44,475 nucleotides of DNA from assembly GCA_964559355.1 (NCBI GenBank), contig CAZLHQ010000008.1, positions 1 through 44,475 of the forward strand, given 5' to 3'. Positions 18,356 to 26,360 of the stretch are shown here, piece by piece (position 1 is the first letter of the stretch; each line of letters starts with the position of its first letter). The notes beneath the pieces were generated by a model. That model worked only from the letters and a program-made list of their open reading frames with translations. It did not search any database and was not told the origin of the DNA. This stretch comes from JAEUMD01 sp964559355. GTDB lineage: Bacteria > Pseudomonadota > Alphaproteobacteria > Rhizobiales > Hyphomicrobiaceae. The position numbers and the translations under genes were made by a program.

Positions 18356-20707
18356 CTACCTGACGCGCTGCTGCTGGCAGGCGAGCATAGGCAGGAGACA
18401 GCTGCGCTCCGCATCGGCATAGAAATCCAGACGGTAGCCGACGGTAAAGAACAACTCGGTATCGTCTTCGGTCGCGCCACCGATCTCGCGGTGAGTCCAG
18501 TTGACACCGATTTCCGTTTCGAAATGCCAGTCTCGCGTAATTGCATAGTCGAGAAGGAAGGATGGCTGGACCGTATATTCGGTCAGATCCAGCGCGTCGT
18601 TGCCGGTCAGATAGCCCAGGCGCAGGCGCGGGGCCAGCCGCAATTGCTCGGTGACGGGATAGCGAACCTGGGCGTCGATCACGTAGAGGTTGGTGAGCTG
18701 CCTGTCGGCCATCCGGATCGCGGCGATCAACATGTCGCCTTCCGTCGTCAGGTTGGTGCCGATGAGCTGGGCCGCGTAATAGAATTCATCGCCCGTTCCC
18801 TCCTGCCCGGGCACTCCGCCGGAGCCGGGAGTCGCGGATGCATTGGTCCATGTGACGTCCAGCGTCGCCTGCCAGTGGTCGTTGAATGGGTGCGATATGC
18901 CGATACTCGCCGAGTTGTAGTCTGCCGTGCGGTCGACGGCAAACCGGTAGATCTCCTCCTCCGAATGCTGCTTCAGCATGTCGTACAACGTCAGAAACGG
19001 CTGTCCCTGCAACGCGGCCCAGCTCGTAAGGAACGGCGACTTGCGATGATCGATCGATCCATAGACGACCGTCTTGCTCGGCAACGTCCAGCTGGCATTG
19101 ACCAACGCAAGGTTCACCTCGTTGAAGTGGATGTCGTAGTCGAGCGTGGCAAAGACCGAAAGCGATGGGCTGAGATAACGTAGATCGCTGCCGATCGCGC
19201 GCCGGTCGATCATGTCGTTGGCCTGCTGCTCGATGGCGTAGAGGCTGATGTCTAGCCCCGGCATCGGAGTGAAGCCGACGTGAGCGCCGTAGAAATACTT
19301 TTCATCCTTGAATGGCTCGTCGTGGCGACTCCATACCGGTGAGCCGCCCACCAGCCCAAATCGGACGAGGTCGGTTGCGCGCCACACGATCTCCGCGCCA
19401 TCGAAGCGCCCGAGAACGCCGTTGGCGCTCTGCGTCTGGCGGCCGACGCGCGCTGTGATGTCGTAGTCGCGGAGCGTCGCCTCCAGGAACAGGGAGGCCA
19501 CGCCGACGATTTCGCCATCGTTGCCGGAGAAATCGTGCTCCTCTGTGCCTGAGAACCGGAACTTGTATTTGCCATAGGGATTGGCCCACGCCGCAGACAC
19601 ATCGAGCCCGGTGAGAAGCGTGTTCTGGTGGACGCGGTGCTGGTCGGGATCGGGATTGACTTCGGGCGGCAATGAGGGGTCACGCAACGACCTGAAGCTG
19701 TCATTGCGCAGGTAGAACTGGGATAGGCTTCCCGAAACAGACCAGCGGCCATCGTCGCTTACCTGCTTTCCATCGCGGCGTCCGTCGGCCTCGCGCAACT
19801 TTGGCGGCGGCTCGCCGAGCGCGGTGAGAATGCCGCGCAGGCGCTGGCGTACGCGCCGGGTGTCATCGTCCTCGGGATAGCGACGCAGGTAGTCCTCGAA
19901 CTCGGCACGGGCCGCGGCGAGGTCTCCCGATTTCTGATAGGCGGTGCCAAGCAACTCCTGCACTTCTCGGCTGTACTTGTTCTCGGGCTTGGCGAGCGCG
20001 GAACTGAGCGAGGCAATCGCTTCCTTGTGCCGGCCCTTGCGAATTGCGGCGCGAGACTCGTCGACCATGGCGCCGACAGCGCGCTCTACTTCCGCCGAGG
20101 CAACTCCTGTCCCGCGGCGAACAGAAATTCGACCGCCTTGATCCGCGAAAGGACCCGGCTCATTGCGCGTCACTTCGGTTTGCCATGCGGCACCTGCGGG
20201 GAAGGTCGGTGGACACGCGACTTTGGTGCGCGGATCGGCGAGTGAAATGACGATGCTGGTGAAATCGGCACCTTGAGCGGCGTCGATGTTCAGCGGCCGG
20301 TCGAGCTCGAGCCGGACATTGGGATTGAGGCTACCGGCCACGTCGAACTCGATTGATTGGACACGACCGACGCTCGTCGAGAGCGGGCGCAGCGCCTCGC
20401 GCTTCAACTGGCTCATGGCGAGGGCTTCGACGCGATCGATGGCGCGGACCTGAACCGTGAGCGAGCTTCCCTTCCCGGTCGGAACGTGGCCCGAATAGCG
20501 GACGCGGAAATTGAAGCCTATCCGCAGGCGCACACATCCCTTGCCCTCGTGGACCTGCACCTCGCTCAGCGCGCGATCAACGACCGGTTCACCCTTCGCC
20601 GTGTTCGTCATCGCTGACGTGATTGCTGCAACAGCGCAGACAACCCGCGTCATGTGCGTGAGGGATGACGCGCGAGGGAAAATGTCGGATGTCCACGGGC
20701 GCATCAT
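18356..20707 (-). CDS. TPR plus beta-barrel outer-membrane protein, partner of the multihaem cytochromes
   Basis: A 783-residue protein. The start at 20707 overlaps the stop of the 29-haem gene (TGATG), and AGGAG lies nine bases upstream; longer versions read into the cytochrome gene. The signal peptide is near residues 19-38 (MTRVVCAVAAITSAM...). The region at ~40-200 is beta-rich and unassigned. At ~210-295 there are two to three TPR helices (GRHKEAIASLSSALAKPENK, GDLAAARAEFEDYLRRYPED). From ~330 to the end it reads as antiparallel membrane strands with aromatic girdles (YKFRFSGTEEH, ITARVGRQTQ, VFATLDYDIHF, FETEIGVNWTH, LFFTVGYRLDFY). It has no CxxCH motif. It is translationally coupled to a multihaem cytochrome, which suggests a porin-like sheath or anchor for it. 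It does not look like MtrB/PioB, and about 20 residues follow the last strand. Confidence 0.8.
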   Translation of the reverse strand: MMRPWTSDIFPRASSLTHMTRVVCAVAAITSAMTNTAKGEPVVDRALSEVQVHEGKGCVRLRIGFNFRVRYSGHVPTGKGSSLTVQVRAIDRVEALAMSQLKREALRPLSTSVGRVQSIEFDVAGSLNPNVRLELDRPLNIDAAQGADFTSIVISLADPRTKVACPPTFPAGAAWQTEVTRNEPGPFADQGGRISVRRGTGVASAEVERAVGAMVDESRAAIRKGRHKEAIASLSSALAKPENKYSREVQELLGTAYQKSGDLAAARAEFEDYLRRYPEDDDTRRVRQRLRGILTALGEPPPKLREADGRRDGKQVSDDGRWSVSGSLSQFYLRNDSFRSLRDPSLPPEVNPDPDQHRVHQNTLLTGLDVSAAWANPYGKYKFRFSGTEEHDFSGNDGEIVGVASLFLEATLRDYDITARVGRQTQSANGVLGRFDGAEIVWRATDLVRFGLVGGSPVWSRHDEPFKDEKYFYGAHVGFTPMPGLDISLYAIEQQANDMIDRRAIGSDLRYLSPSLSVFATLDYDIHFNEVNLALVNASWTLPSKTVVYGSIDHRKSPFLTSWAALQGQPFLTLYDMLKQHSEEEIYRFAVDRTADYNSASIGISHPFNDHWQATLDVTWTNASATPGSGGVPGQEGTGDEFYYAAQLIGTNLTTEGDMLIAAIRMADRQLTNLYVIDAQVRYPVTEQLRLAPRLRLGYLTGNDALDLTEYTVQPSFLLDYAITRDWHFETEIGVNWTHREIGGATEDDTELFFTVGYRLDFYADAERSCLLPMLACQQQRVR

Positions 20708-22941
20708 CAATCCCAACTCCTGGTACTGCGGTGGCAGCTTTCGCATGGCGACGACGTGCGCGGGTGGTCGTTGGGTTTGCCTTGCGCGTAGACACCATTG
20801 TGGCAGTTGGCACAGCCGGCGACGATGCCTGTGTGATTCATGCTGGCGCTGCTGAATGAAACCGTGCTGCGGTGGCAGGATTCGCATGGCGTGGTCGTTG
20901 GCAGGTGGTTGGTTGGCTTGCCGGTTGCCGTGGTGCCGTTATGGCAGCTGGCGCAGCCCGAGGTGATGCCGGTGTGATCCATGCGCGCGCCGGCGAACGA
21001 TGTCGTGCTCTTGTGGCAGGTCTCGCACGGTGCGGTCGTGGCGATGTGGCCAGACGGCTTGCCGATTGCTTTAGTGCCGTTGTGGCAGGTGGCGCAGCCG
21101 GACGTGATGCCGGTGTGATCCATCCGCGCGCCAGCAAAGCTCGTCGTGCTCTTGTGGCACGTTTCGCACGGTGCGGTCGTGGCGATGTGGCCAGACGGCT
21201 TGCCGATCGCTTTAGTGCCGTTGTGGCAGCTGGCGCAGCCCGCTGTGATGCCGGTGTGGTCCATCCGTGCGCCAGCAAAGCTCGTCGTGCTCTTGTGGCA
21301 GGTCTCACACGGCGCGGTCGTGGCAATGTGGCCCTGGCTCTTACCGCGTGCCGTTGTGCCGTTGTGGCAGGTGGCGCAGCCCGAGGTGATGCCGGTGTGA
21401 TCCATGCGCGCGCCGGCGAACGATGTCGTGCTCTTGTGGCAGGTCTCGCACGGTGCGGTCGTGGCGATGTGGCCAGACGGCTTGCCGATCGCTTTAGTGC
21501 CGTTATGGCAGCTGGCGCAGCCCGAGGTGATGCCGGTGTGATCCATGCGCGCGCCGGCGAACGATGTCGTGCTCTTGTGGCAGGTCTCGCACGGTGCGGT
21601 CGTGGCGATGTGGCCAGACGGCTTGCCGATTGCTTTAGTGCCGTTGTGGCAGGTGGCGCAGCCGGACGTGATGCCGGTGTGATCCATCCGCGCGCCAGCA
21701 AAGCTCGTCGTGCTCTTGTGGCACGTTTCGCACGGTGCGGTCGTGGCGATGTGGCCAGACGGCTTGCCGATCGCTTTAGTGCCGTTGTGGCAGCTGGCGC
21801 AGCCCGCTGTGATGCCGGTGTGGTCCATCCGTGCGCCAGCAAAGCTCGTCGTGCTCTTGTGGCAGGTCTCGCACGGTGCCGTCGTCGCGACGTGCCCAGA
21901 CGGCTTGCCGGTTGCCGTGGTGCCGTTGTGGCAGGTGGCGCAGCCCGCAGTGATGCCGGTGTGATCCATGCGCGCGCCAGCAAAGCTCGTCGTGCTCTTG
22001 TGACAGGTCTCGCACGGTGCCGTCGTCGCGACGTGCCCAGACGGCATGCCGGTTGCCGTGGTGCCGTTGTGGCAGGTGGCGCAGCCCGCAGTGATGCCGG
22101 TGTGATCCATCCGCGCGCCAGCAAAACTCGTCGTGCTCTTGTGACAGGTCTCGCACGGCGCGGTCGTGGCAATGTGGCCCTGGCTCTTGCCGCGTGCCGT
22201 TGTGCCGTTGTGGCAGGTGGCGCAGCCTGCTGTGATGCCGGTGTGATCCATGCGCGCGCCAGCAAAACTCGTCGTGCTCTTGTGACAGGTCTCGCACGGC
22301 GCGGTCGTGGCAATGTGGCCCTGGCTCTTGCCGCGTGCCGTGGTGCCGTTGTGGCAGGTGGCGCAGCCGGACGTGATGCCAGTGTGATCGTGACGCGCTC
22401 TGGAGAAGCTTGAAGTCGATGCGTGGCAGGTTTCGCACGCACTCGACGTCTTCATATGGGTCGCGGGCTGTCCAATCGCGATGGCGCCGTTGTGACATTG
22501 AGCACAGCCGGATGTGACGCCAGTGTGATCCATACGGGCATCAGTGAACGTGGACGTGCTGCGATGGCACGTCTCACACGAGGCATTGGTCTGGATATGG
22601 CCGCGCGATAGACCTGTCGCCGTCCTGCCGTTGTGGCAGCTGCTGCATCGCGTCGGCGTTCCCTTGAAGCGCCCTGTCGTGTGGCAGCTTTCACAAGGCG
22701 CAGCGCGATGTGCACCCGTTAAAGGATAGCCTGTAGCGTCATGATCGAACCGCCAAGGCGAGATCGACTGTGCGGAAGCGGGTACGCATGCAAAGACGCA
22801 CGCCAGCGCCATCAAACCGGCGAGGAGAAAGCGCCGCAAATAACCTGCGGACGACATCGTTGGCGATATTGTTTCTGACGCGTTCATTGGCATCGCATTC
22901 ATTGGCATCTGTCGCGAGCGATCGAACTCTGCCGCTGGCAT
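20707..22941 (-). CDS. 29-haem c-type cytochrome with 47-residue two-haem repeats
   Basis: A 744-residue exported protein. The signal peptide is at ~35-58 (RFLLAGLMALACVFACVPASAQ); the start is ATG 22941 or a later ATG (22908, 22857), none with a strong ribosome binding site. I count 29 CxxCH haem-binding motifs: 14 of the type C-x-x-C-H-N-G and 15 of the type C-E-S/T-C-H. The core repeats a 47-residue unit, G-C-A-S/T-C-H-N-G...G-H...P-C-E-T-C-H-K-S...M-D-H-T-G-I-T. Each unit offers two haem sites and two extra histidines (GH and DH), suited to bis-histidine ligation. That is one haem per ~24 residues, a chain able to carry electrons over long distance. It is coupled to the TPR-barrel gene, and the 18-haem gene lies 255 bases upstream. 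Location: periplasm, outer membrane or extracellular. Confidence 0.92.
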   Translation of the reverse strand: MPAAEFDRSRQMPMNAMPMNASETISPTMSSAGYLRRFLLAGLMALACVFACVPASAQSISPWRFDHDATGYPLTGAHRAAPCESCHTTGRFKGTPTRCSSCHNGRTATGLSRGHIQTNASCETCHRSTSTFTDARMDHTGVTSGCAQCHNGAIAIGQPATHMKTSSACETCHASTSSFSRARHDHTGITSGCATCHNGTTARGKSQGHIATTAPCETCHKSTTSFAGARMDHTGITAGCATCHNGTTARGKSQGHIATTAPCETCHKSTTSFAGARMDHTGITAGCATCHNGTTATGMPSGHVATTAPCETCHKSTTSFAGARMDHTGITAGCATCHNGTTATGKPSGHVATTAPCETCHKSTTSFAGARMDHTGITAGCASCHNGTKAIGKPSGHIATTAPCETCHKSTTSFAGARMDHTGITSGCATCHNGTKAIGKPSGHIATTAPCETCHKSTTSFAGARMDHTGITSGCASCHNGTKAIGKPSGHIATTAPCETCHKSTTSFAGARMDHTGITSGCATCHNGTTARGKSQGHIATTAPCETCHKSTTSFAGARMDHTGITAGCASCHNGTKAIGKPSGHIATTAPCETCHKSTTSFAGARMDHTGITSGCATCHNGTKAIGKPSGHIATTAPCETCHKSTTSFAGARMDHTGITSGCASCHNGTTATGKPTNHLPTTTPCESCHRSTVSFSSASMNHTGIVAGCANCHNGVYAQGKPNDHPRTSSPCESCHRSTRSWD
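20951..22401 (-). repeat. 141-bp tandem repeat array inside the 29-haem gene
   Basis: The sequence GCGCAGCC (plus strand, complementing the Gly-Cys-Ala codons) recurs at exactly 141-base steps, 11 times from 20951 to 22361. Units differ mainly at a short variable stretch coding TARGKSQGH, TATGKPSGH or TKAIGKPSGH; a block of consecutive units carrying the latter recurs, so whole blocks have been duplicated. Confidence 0.93.
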
Positions 22942-22993
22942 GACCGGCGGACGAGGTCTCGCGCTATTTGATTGCGAGCGAATGGTCAGAGCA

Positions 22994-23010
22994 GTCGCGG
23001 AATTCGCGAC
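22994..23010. promoter_or_regulatory. Perfect dyad GTCGCG-N5-CGCGAC upstream of the 29-haem gene
   Basis: GTCGCG (22994-22999) and CGCGAC (23005-23010) flank GAATT. The dyad lies 53 bases before the 22941 start, next to an AT-rich stretch (GTTAAAATG) that could be part of a promoter. It is a candidate operator; the regulator is unknown. Confidence 0.4.
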
Positions 23011-23079
23011 GTGTTAAAATGTTCTTTCATCGCATTTCCCCCGGAAAACCATCCCCTGTCCCCGAGGCTTGAGAATGGT

Positions 23080-23096
23080 ATTCAGTGTGACTGAAT
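23080..23096. promoter_or_regulatory. Perfect dyad ATTCAGT-N3-ACTGAAT
   Basis: Seven-base arms separated by GTG, between the 18-haem and 29-haem genes and 139 bases before the 22941 start. On the plus strand it is followed by TTTG, too short for a terminator. It is either an operator or a small RNA hairpin in the intergenic transcript. Confidence 0.4.
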
Positions 23097-23196
23097 TTTG
23101 TTGTGCTCAGACATCCGGGATTGCGTGGTCGATGTTTCGGAAAACAGGCAAACATTGAAATTTCTAGATTTGCAGTTTCCTGGCCTCAAAATGAGT

Positions 23197-24555
23197 TCAA
23201 CGCCGGAAGCGAACGTCACGAAAAGTTTCGGTGCTGTGACAGTTCTCACACGTTGTTCCGAACGATCCATGATGGACATCATCGCGAGCATGACAGGCGA
23301 TGCAGGCCTTGGGCGCGGTGACTTTTGCCGTCGCCTGCTCCTTGTGGCAGGCGTGGCAGTTGAGCGAGGCATGCCGTCCGGTCAATTCAAACTTCGCATC
23401 ACGCGCATGATTGAACGTCCACCGATCCCAGCCGTTCGGCGTATGGCATTGTCCGCATGCTTGTCCCACTCGTCCGCGGTGGTGCTTATCCTCATGACAA
23501 CCCGAACAGGAGCGTGGAGTTTCGCGATAGGCCTTTGATTGATGGCAGGCTTGGCATCCGACAGCCGCATGCAGGCCGATCAGCGGGAAGCGTGTCAGAT
23601 CGTGTTCGAATGCAACGCTCGAGTGCCAGGACGCCTCGTTATGGCACTTCGCACAATTCGTGCCGAGCGACCCCTTGTGAGGATCTTGTTGTCCATGGCA
23701 GCCGTTGCAGGTCATCGGGAGCTTGACTGAATAGAGCGCGTCACGATGGCAGCTTTCGCATTTGGCTTCGCGGTGGACCCCCTTGAGCGGAAACTTGGTG
23801 TCGCGGTCGTGATTGAAGCGGATGGTTTTCCACTTGCTCGGCGCGTGACAGGCCTCACAACGCATGCCATAGGCCCCCTTATGCACGTCTTGCCACTTAT
23901 GACATCCAGAGCATGAGGTCGGCACACCCTTGTACTGTTCGCCGGCATGACACTTGTCGCACGCCACTTTCTTGTGTGCGTCGACCAGCGGGAACTTGGT
24001 TTTCTGGTGATCGAATTCCTTCGCCTTGCGCCATGACGATTCGCTGTGGCACGACTGACAGTCCTCGCCTAGCCGACCCTTGTGCGCGTCGCTTGCCTTA
24101 TGGCAGGCGACGCATTTCGACGGGGCCTTGCGATAGGCTTCGCCGCGCTTGTGGCAGCCGTTGCAGGTGACGGTTGCGTGTTTTTCCTTGAGCAAGAACT
24201 CCGTTTGTCGGTGATCGAACGTAGCGGTGTCGAGGCCGGTAATGTCGGCACCCGCGCCTTTGTGCTCGGCGTGGCAGTGCCGGCACTCGCTCTTGGCAGC
24301 ATGCGGGTTTTTGGAATGGAATCCGCGGGATTGCTTGCGGTCGGAAGCCACCTTGTCGTGGCAGTCGAGGCAAAGCGTCGATTGTGTTTCACGGCGGAAC
24401 GGCGTGTGACACTTGTTGCATTCCTTCTCGTACTTCTCATGGGCCTTGGCCAACGGCCCTGGCATGACGAGTTTTTCAAACAGAGTCTGGGCCGCGATGC
24501 TGCCCGTCGCTGCCGCCATCAGCAGAGCGGCCAGTATTCCTCTCAGCCACGGCAC
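23197..24555 (-). CDS. 18-haem c-type cytochrome
   Basis: A 452-residue protein starting at GTG 24555, chosen because GAGGA lies eight bases upstream, just after the stop of the preceding gene, and because it gives a clean signal peptide (VPWLRGILAALLMAAATGSIAAQ). I count 18 CxxCH motifs. The motifs recur in a pattern of about 60-70 residues, F-x-H-x-x-T-K/R-F-P-L...H...C-x-x-C-H...C-x-x-C-H...H-K-G, resembling the doubled-CxxCH cytochrome c3-like proteins of metal-respiring bacteria. The first third (KYEKECNKCHTPF, CLDCH, CRHCHAEHKG) is different and could dock the membrane protein encoded upstream. It probably carries electrons through the periplasm. Confidence 0.92.
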   Translation of the reverse strand: MPWLRGILAALLMAAATGSIAAQTLFEKLVMPGPLAKAHEKYEKECNKCHTPFRRETQSTLCLDCHDKVASDRKQSRGFHSKNPHAAKSECRHCHAEHKGAGADITGLDTATFDHRQTEFLLKEKHATVTCNGCHKRGEAYRKAPSKCVACHKASDAHKGRLGEDCQSCHSESSWRKAKEFDHQKTKFPLVDAHKKVACDKCHAGEQYKGVPTSCSGCHKWQDVHKGAYGMRCEACHAPSKWKTIRFNHDRDTKFPLKGVHREAKCESCHRDALYSVKLPMTCNGCHGQQDPHKGSLGTNCAKCHNEASWHSSVAFEHDLTRFPLIGLHAAVGCQACHQSKAYRETPRSCSGCHEDKHHRGRVGQACGQCHTPNGWDRWTFNHARDAKFELTGRHASLNCHACHKEQATAKVTAPKACIACHARDDVHHGSFGTTCENCHSTETFRDVRFRR

Positions 24556-24566
24556 GGTCGCTGTCC

Positions 24567-25535
24567 TCAATAGAGATGCACGGCGATGACATGCACGATT
24601 GCCGCAATGACGAGCATCAGGAAAAGCGGCAGATGAAGGAAGTGCCACAAGGCAAATAAGCGTTCGTAGATTGCCAACTCCGCCCCGTGACGCACCGCTT
24701 TGAGATGTGTCTCAGTGATGAGCTCGAAATTTCGACGCGCCTGTTTGATCTGGCGACGTGGTGCCGCACCTGATTTCGCAAGTCGCGATGAGAGCGTAGC
24801 AGTCTCGCGGCCGATAGACCTCGACAGTTGTCGCGACTGCCAGCGGACCAGCCAAGCGTGCCCGATCGCCGAGAGCAGTCCACGCTTGGGAGCGAGTGCT
24901 GCCTGGGTCAGATCCGTCATGCGCGCCATGGAGCGCGGGCTCAGCCGAAAGCCGTGGTTCCCGCCTTCTGTATCGGACGCGACCTCTGTTGATTCGAAAA
25001 AGCTGGTTGCCGCCAGCCGCTTTCCACTCAGCGTCGAATGGACATGGCCGTAGAGCAGGCGTCCGACAAGGCCGCTGCAGGCGACCACCAGCATGGAATA
25101 GAGCGCAACCGTCGCATTGAGCGATTCCGATTTGAAGTTGCAGTGCAGGAGAATGAGCGTCGGCCCGAACAAACCGAGGGCCATGTGGAATCTGAACCAG
25201 AACGGCACCGAGCCGAGAAACTGCAGGAACCGATAGCGTTTGCGCAGTGGATATATGAGCAGCAACAGCATGGCTGTGGCACCAGCAATGCCGAGCCAGT
25301 AGCCGAGCCCGTACTCGGGCGTCAAATGCCGTTCGCCGCGCAGCAGCCAACCGTAATACAGGAGCGCGGCGAGCAGCGCCGAGTAGATCAGCCATGACGC
25401 AGTTCTGCCCGCTCGCTGCCCAATACCGCTACCGCGCGACCGCCGCCGCTCATATCCTGTTGCGCTCCCGCGGGCTTCGCCGAAGCCGACGCTGAGTTCC
25501 ATCCGCCCCCCATTCCAGTCAATTGCTGCGTTCAT
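24567..25535 (-). CDS. Membrane b-type-cytochrome-like protein feeding the multihaem cytochromes
   Basis: A 322-residue membrane protein with about five helices: ~46-66, ~78-97, ~112-131, ~142-165 and ~293-322. Histidines lie within or at the ends of helices (FRFHMALGLFGP and LILLHCNF in helix 3, YGHVHS after helix 4, ALWHFLHLP and IVHVIAVHLY in the last helix). This would allow two haems b, as in cytochrome b561/ferric-reductase-type proteins. A basic ~130-residue cytoplasmic or periplasmic loop separates helices 4 and 5. Translation of the 18-haem gene starts 11 bases after this stop. The likely role is quinol or flavoprotein oxidation in the inner membrane with transfer to the 18-haem protein. 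The family assignment is inferred from pattern only. Confidence 0.7.
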   Translation of the reverse strand: MNAAIDWNGGRMELSVGFGEARGSATGYERRRSRGSGIGQRAGRTASWLIYSALLAALLYYGWLLRGERHLTPEYGLGYWLGIAGATAMLLLLIYPLRKRYRFLQFLGSVPFWFRFHMALGLFGPTLILLHCNFKSESLNATVALYSMLVVACSGLVGRLLYGHVHSTLSGKRLAATSFFESTEVASDTEGGNHGFRLSPRSMARMTDLTQAALAPKRGLLSAIGHAWLVRWQSRQLSRSIGRETATLSSRLAKSGAAPRRQIKQARRNFELITETHLKAVRHGAELAIYERLFALWHFLHLPLFLMLVIAAIVHVIAVHLY

Positions 25536-25727
25536 CTGCCCCCGTTCGAAGGAGCGGATGGGACCGGTTGAATATGTTTCAAGTGTGTCGCGTAGAAATG
25601 CTGATTTTATGCAATTCAGGCGGTTTGGAAGCTTTTCAGCAAAACAAAAAAGAGCCGCATTGAAAGGGTTCTCAATTCAGACTTTGTCGCGCACGCCTGA
25701 TTCATTACCTTCGCTCGAGGGCACTCA
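25536..25727. promoter_or_regulatory. Divergent promoter region of the cytochrome cluster
   Basis: These 190 AT-richer bases separate the two arms of the cluster and must hold both promoters. Two TTGA...TCAA dyads are present (TTGAATATGTTTCAA at 25568-25582, and another near 25657-25672), but their spacings are not the six bases of FNR/FixK boxes. The plus-strand gene has GAGGG about eight bases before its ATG. Confidence 0.5.
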
Positions 25728-26354
25728 ATGACAGAGTTTGCAGCTGGCCTGCTGGCCGGATCGCTGGTCTCGCTTGCGATTGTGTGGCCATATCGTTCGG
25801 CAGGTCTGCCATGGCGCGGGCAAGCAGCGACATTTGCACCATGGTCCACCAGCAGCACGACATCTCGTGGCGCGCGAGACCTTGCAGGCGTTGTCACGCT
25901 TAGCCTCGCTTTGCTTGCCATAAGCGCAAGCGCTTATTGGCTCAGGCAGGATGCGGGGCAGGGCCTGCCGAGGACGGTGGCAGCAGACCTTGCCGCGCGG
26001 GATGGGGATGTTGCTCGCATCGAATCCTATCTCGCTTCGGCCGGGGTCGCGATGCCGGCTCCCGTTCAAACTCCGATTGAACCGCAGGCGGGCCTGCCCG
26101 ACGTCGCAACGATGATCGAAAGGTTGGAACAGCGCCTCAAGTCGACCCCTGGCGATGTCGAGGGCTGGCGAACGCTCGGCTGGTCATACATGAGCATCGG
26201 GCGACCGGCCGATGCCGTGTCGGCTTATGACATGGCGCTCGCAACAGCTCCCGATCGTCTGGATTTGAAGGCCGCGCGCGATGAAGCTGCAAGTCGGTCC
26301 GGACCGGCATCCAACGCGAATCCCAAACAATCGACGCCAAGCAAAGCGGATTGA
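25728..26354 (+). CDS. Short CcmI/CycH-like cytochrome c assembly protein
   Basis: A 208-residue protein with the topology of CcmI: helix 1 (~4-22), a cytoplasmic loop, helix 2 (~52-71) and a periplasmic part. The periplasmic part has the CcmI-like TPR signature (LPDVATMIERLEQRLKSTPG, then DVEGWRTLGWSYMSIGRPADAVSAYDMAL). CcmI presents apocytochrome c to the haem-ligating complex. This copy is shorter than typical CcmI (~350 residues or more) and has only about two TPRs. It stands alone, away from any ccm operon, but divergent from genes for 47 CxxCH motifs. A dedicated chaperone for these multihaem apoproteins is the natural inference. Confidence 0.75.
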   Translation: MTEFAAGLLAGSLVSLAIVWPYRSAGLPWRGQAATFAPWSTSSTTSRGARDLAGVVTLSLALLAISASAYWLRQDAGQGLPRTVAADLAARDGDVARIESYLASAGVAMPAPVQTPIEPQAGLPDVATMIERLEQRLKSTPGDVEGWRTLGWSYMSIGRPADAVSAYDMALATAPDRLDLKAARDEAASRSGPASNANPKQSTPSKAD

Positions 26355-26360
26355 ACTGCA

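Noticed and set aside
18356..20707. MtrB/PioB-type porin
   Set aside because: It lacks the N-terminal CxxC and has TPRs; the partner cytochrome is also far larger than MtrA/PioA.
20951..22401. Regular 141-base repeats considered as a CRISPR-like or satellite array
   Set aside because: The repeats are in frame, encode CxxCH modules, have no unique spacers, and there are no cas genes.
20872..22413. Long open frame of 513 codons on the plus strand, opposite the 29-haem gene
   Set aside because: It mirrors the 141-base repeat of the cytochrome gene; its protein is a low-complexity Ala/Gly/Arg repeat with no start signal. The minus-strand frame has a signal peptide and CxxCH motifs.
20838..22442. 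Second minus-strand open frame of 534 codons, very rich in Arg, Ala and Pro
   Set aside because: A frame-shifted shadow of the cytochrome repeat, with no recognisable domain and no plausible start.
25568..25582. TTGAATATGTTTCAA as a possible FNR/FixK box in the divergent promoter of the cytochrome cluster
   Set aside because: The half-sites TTGA and TCAA are seven bases apart; the FNR/FixK box needs six. The second TTGA...TCAA near 25657 has eight.
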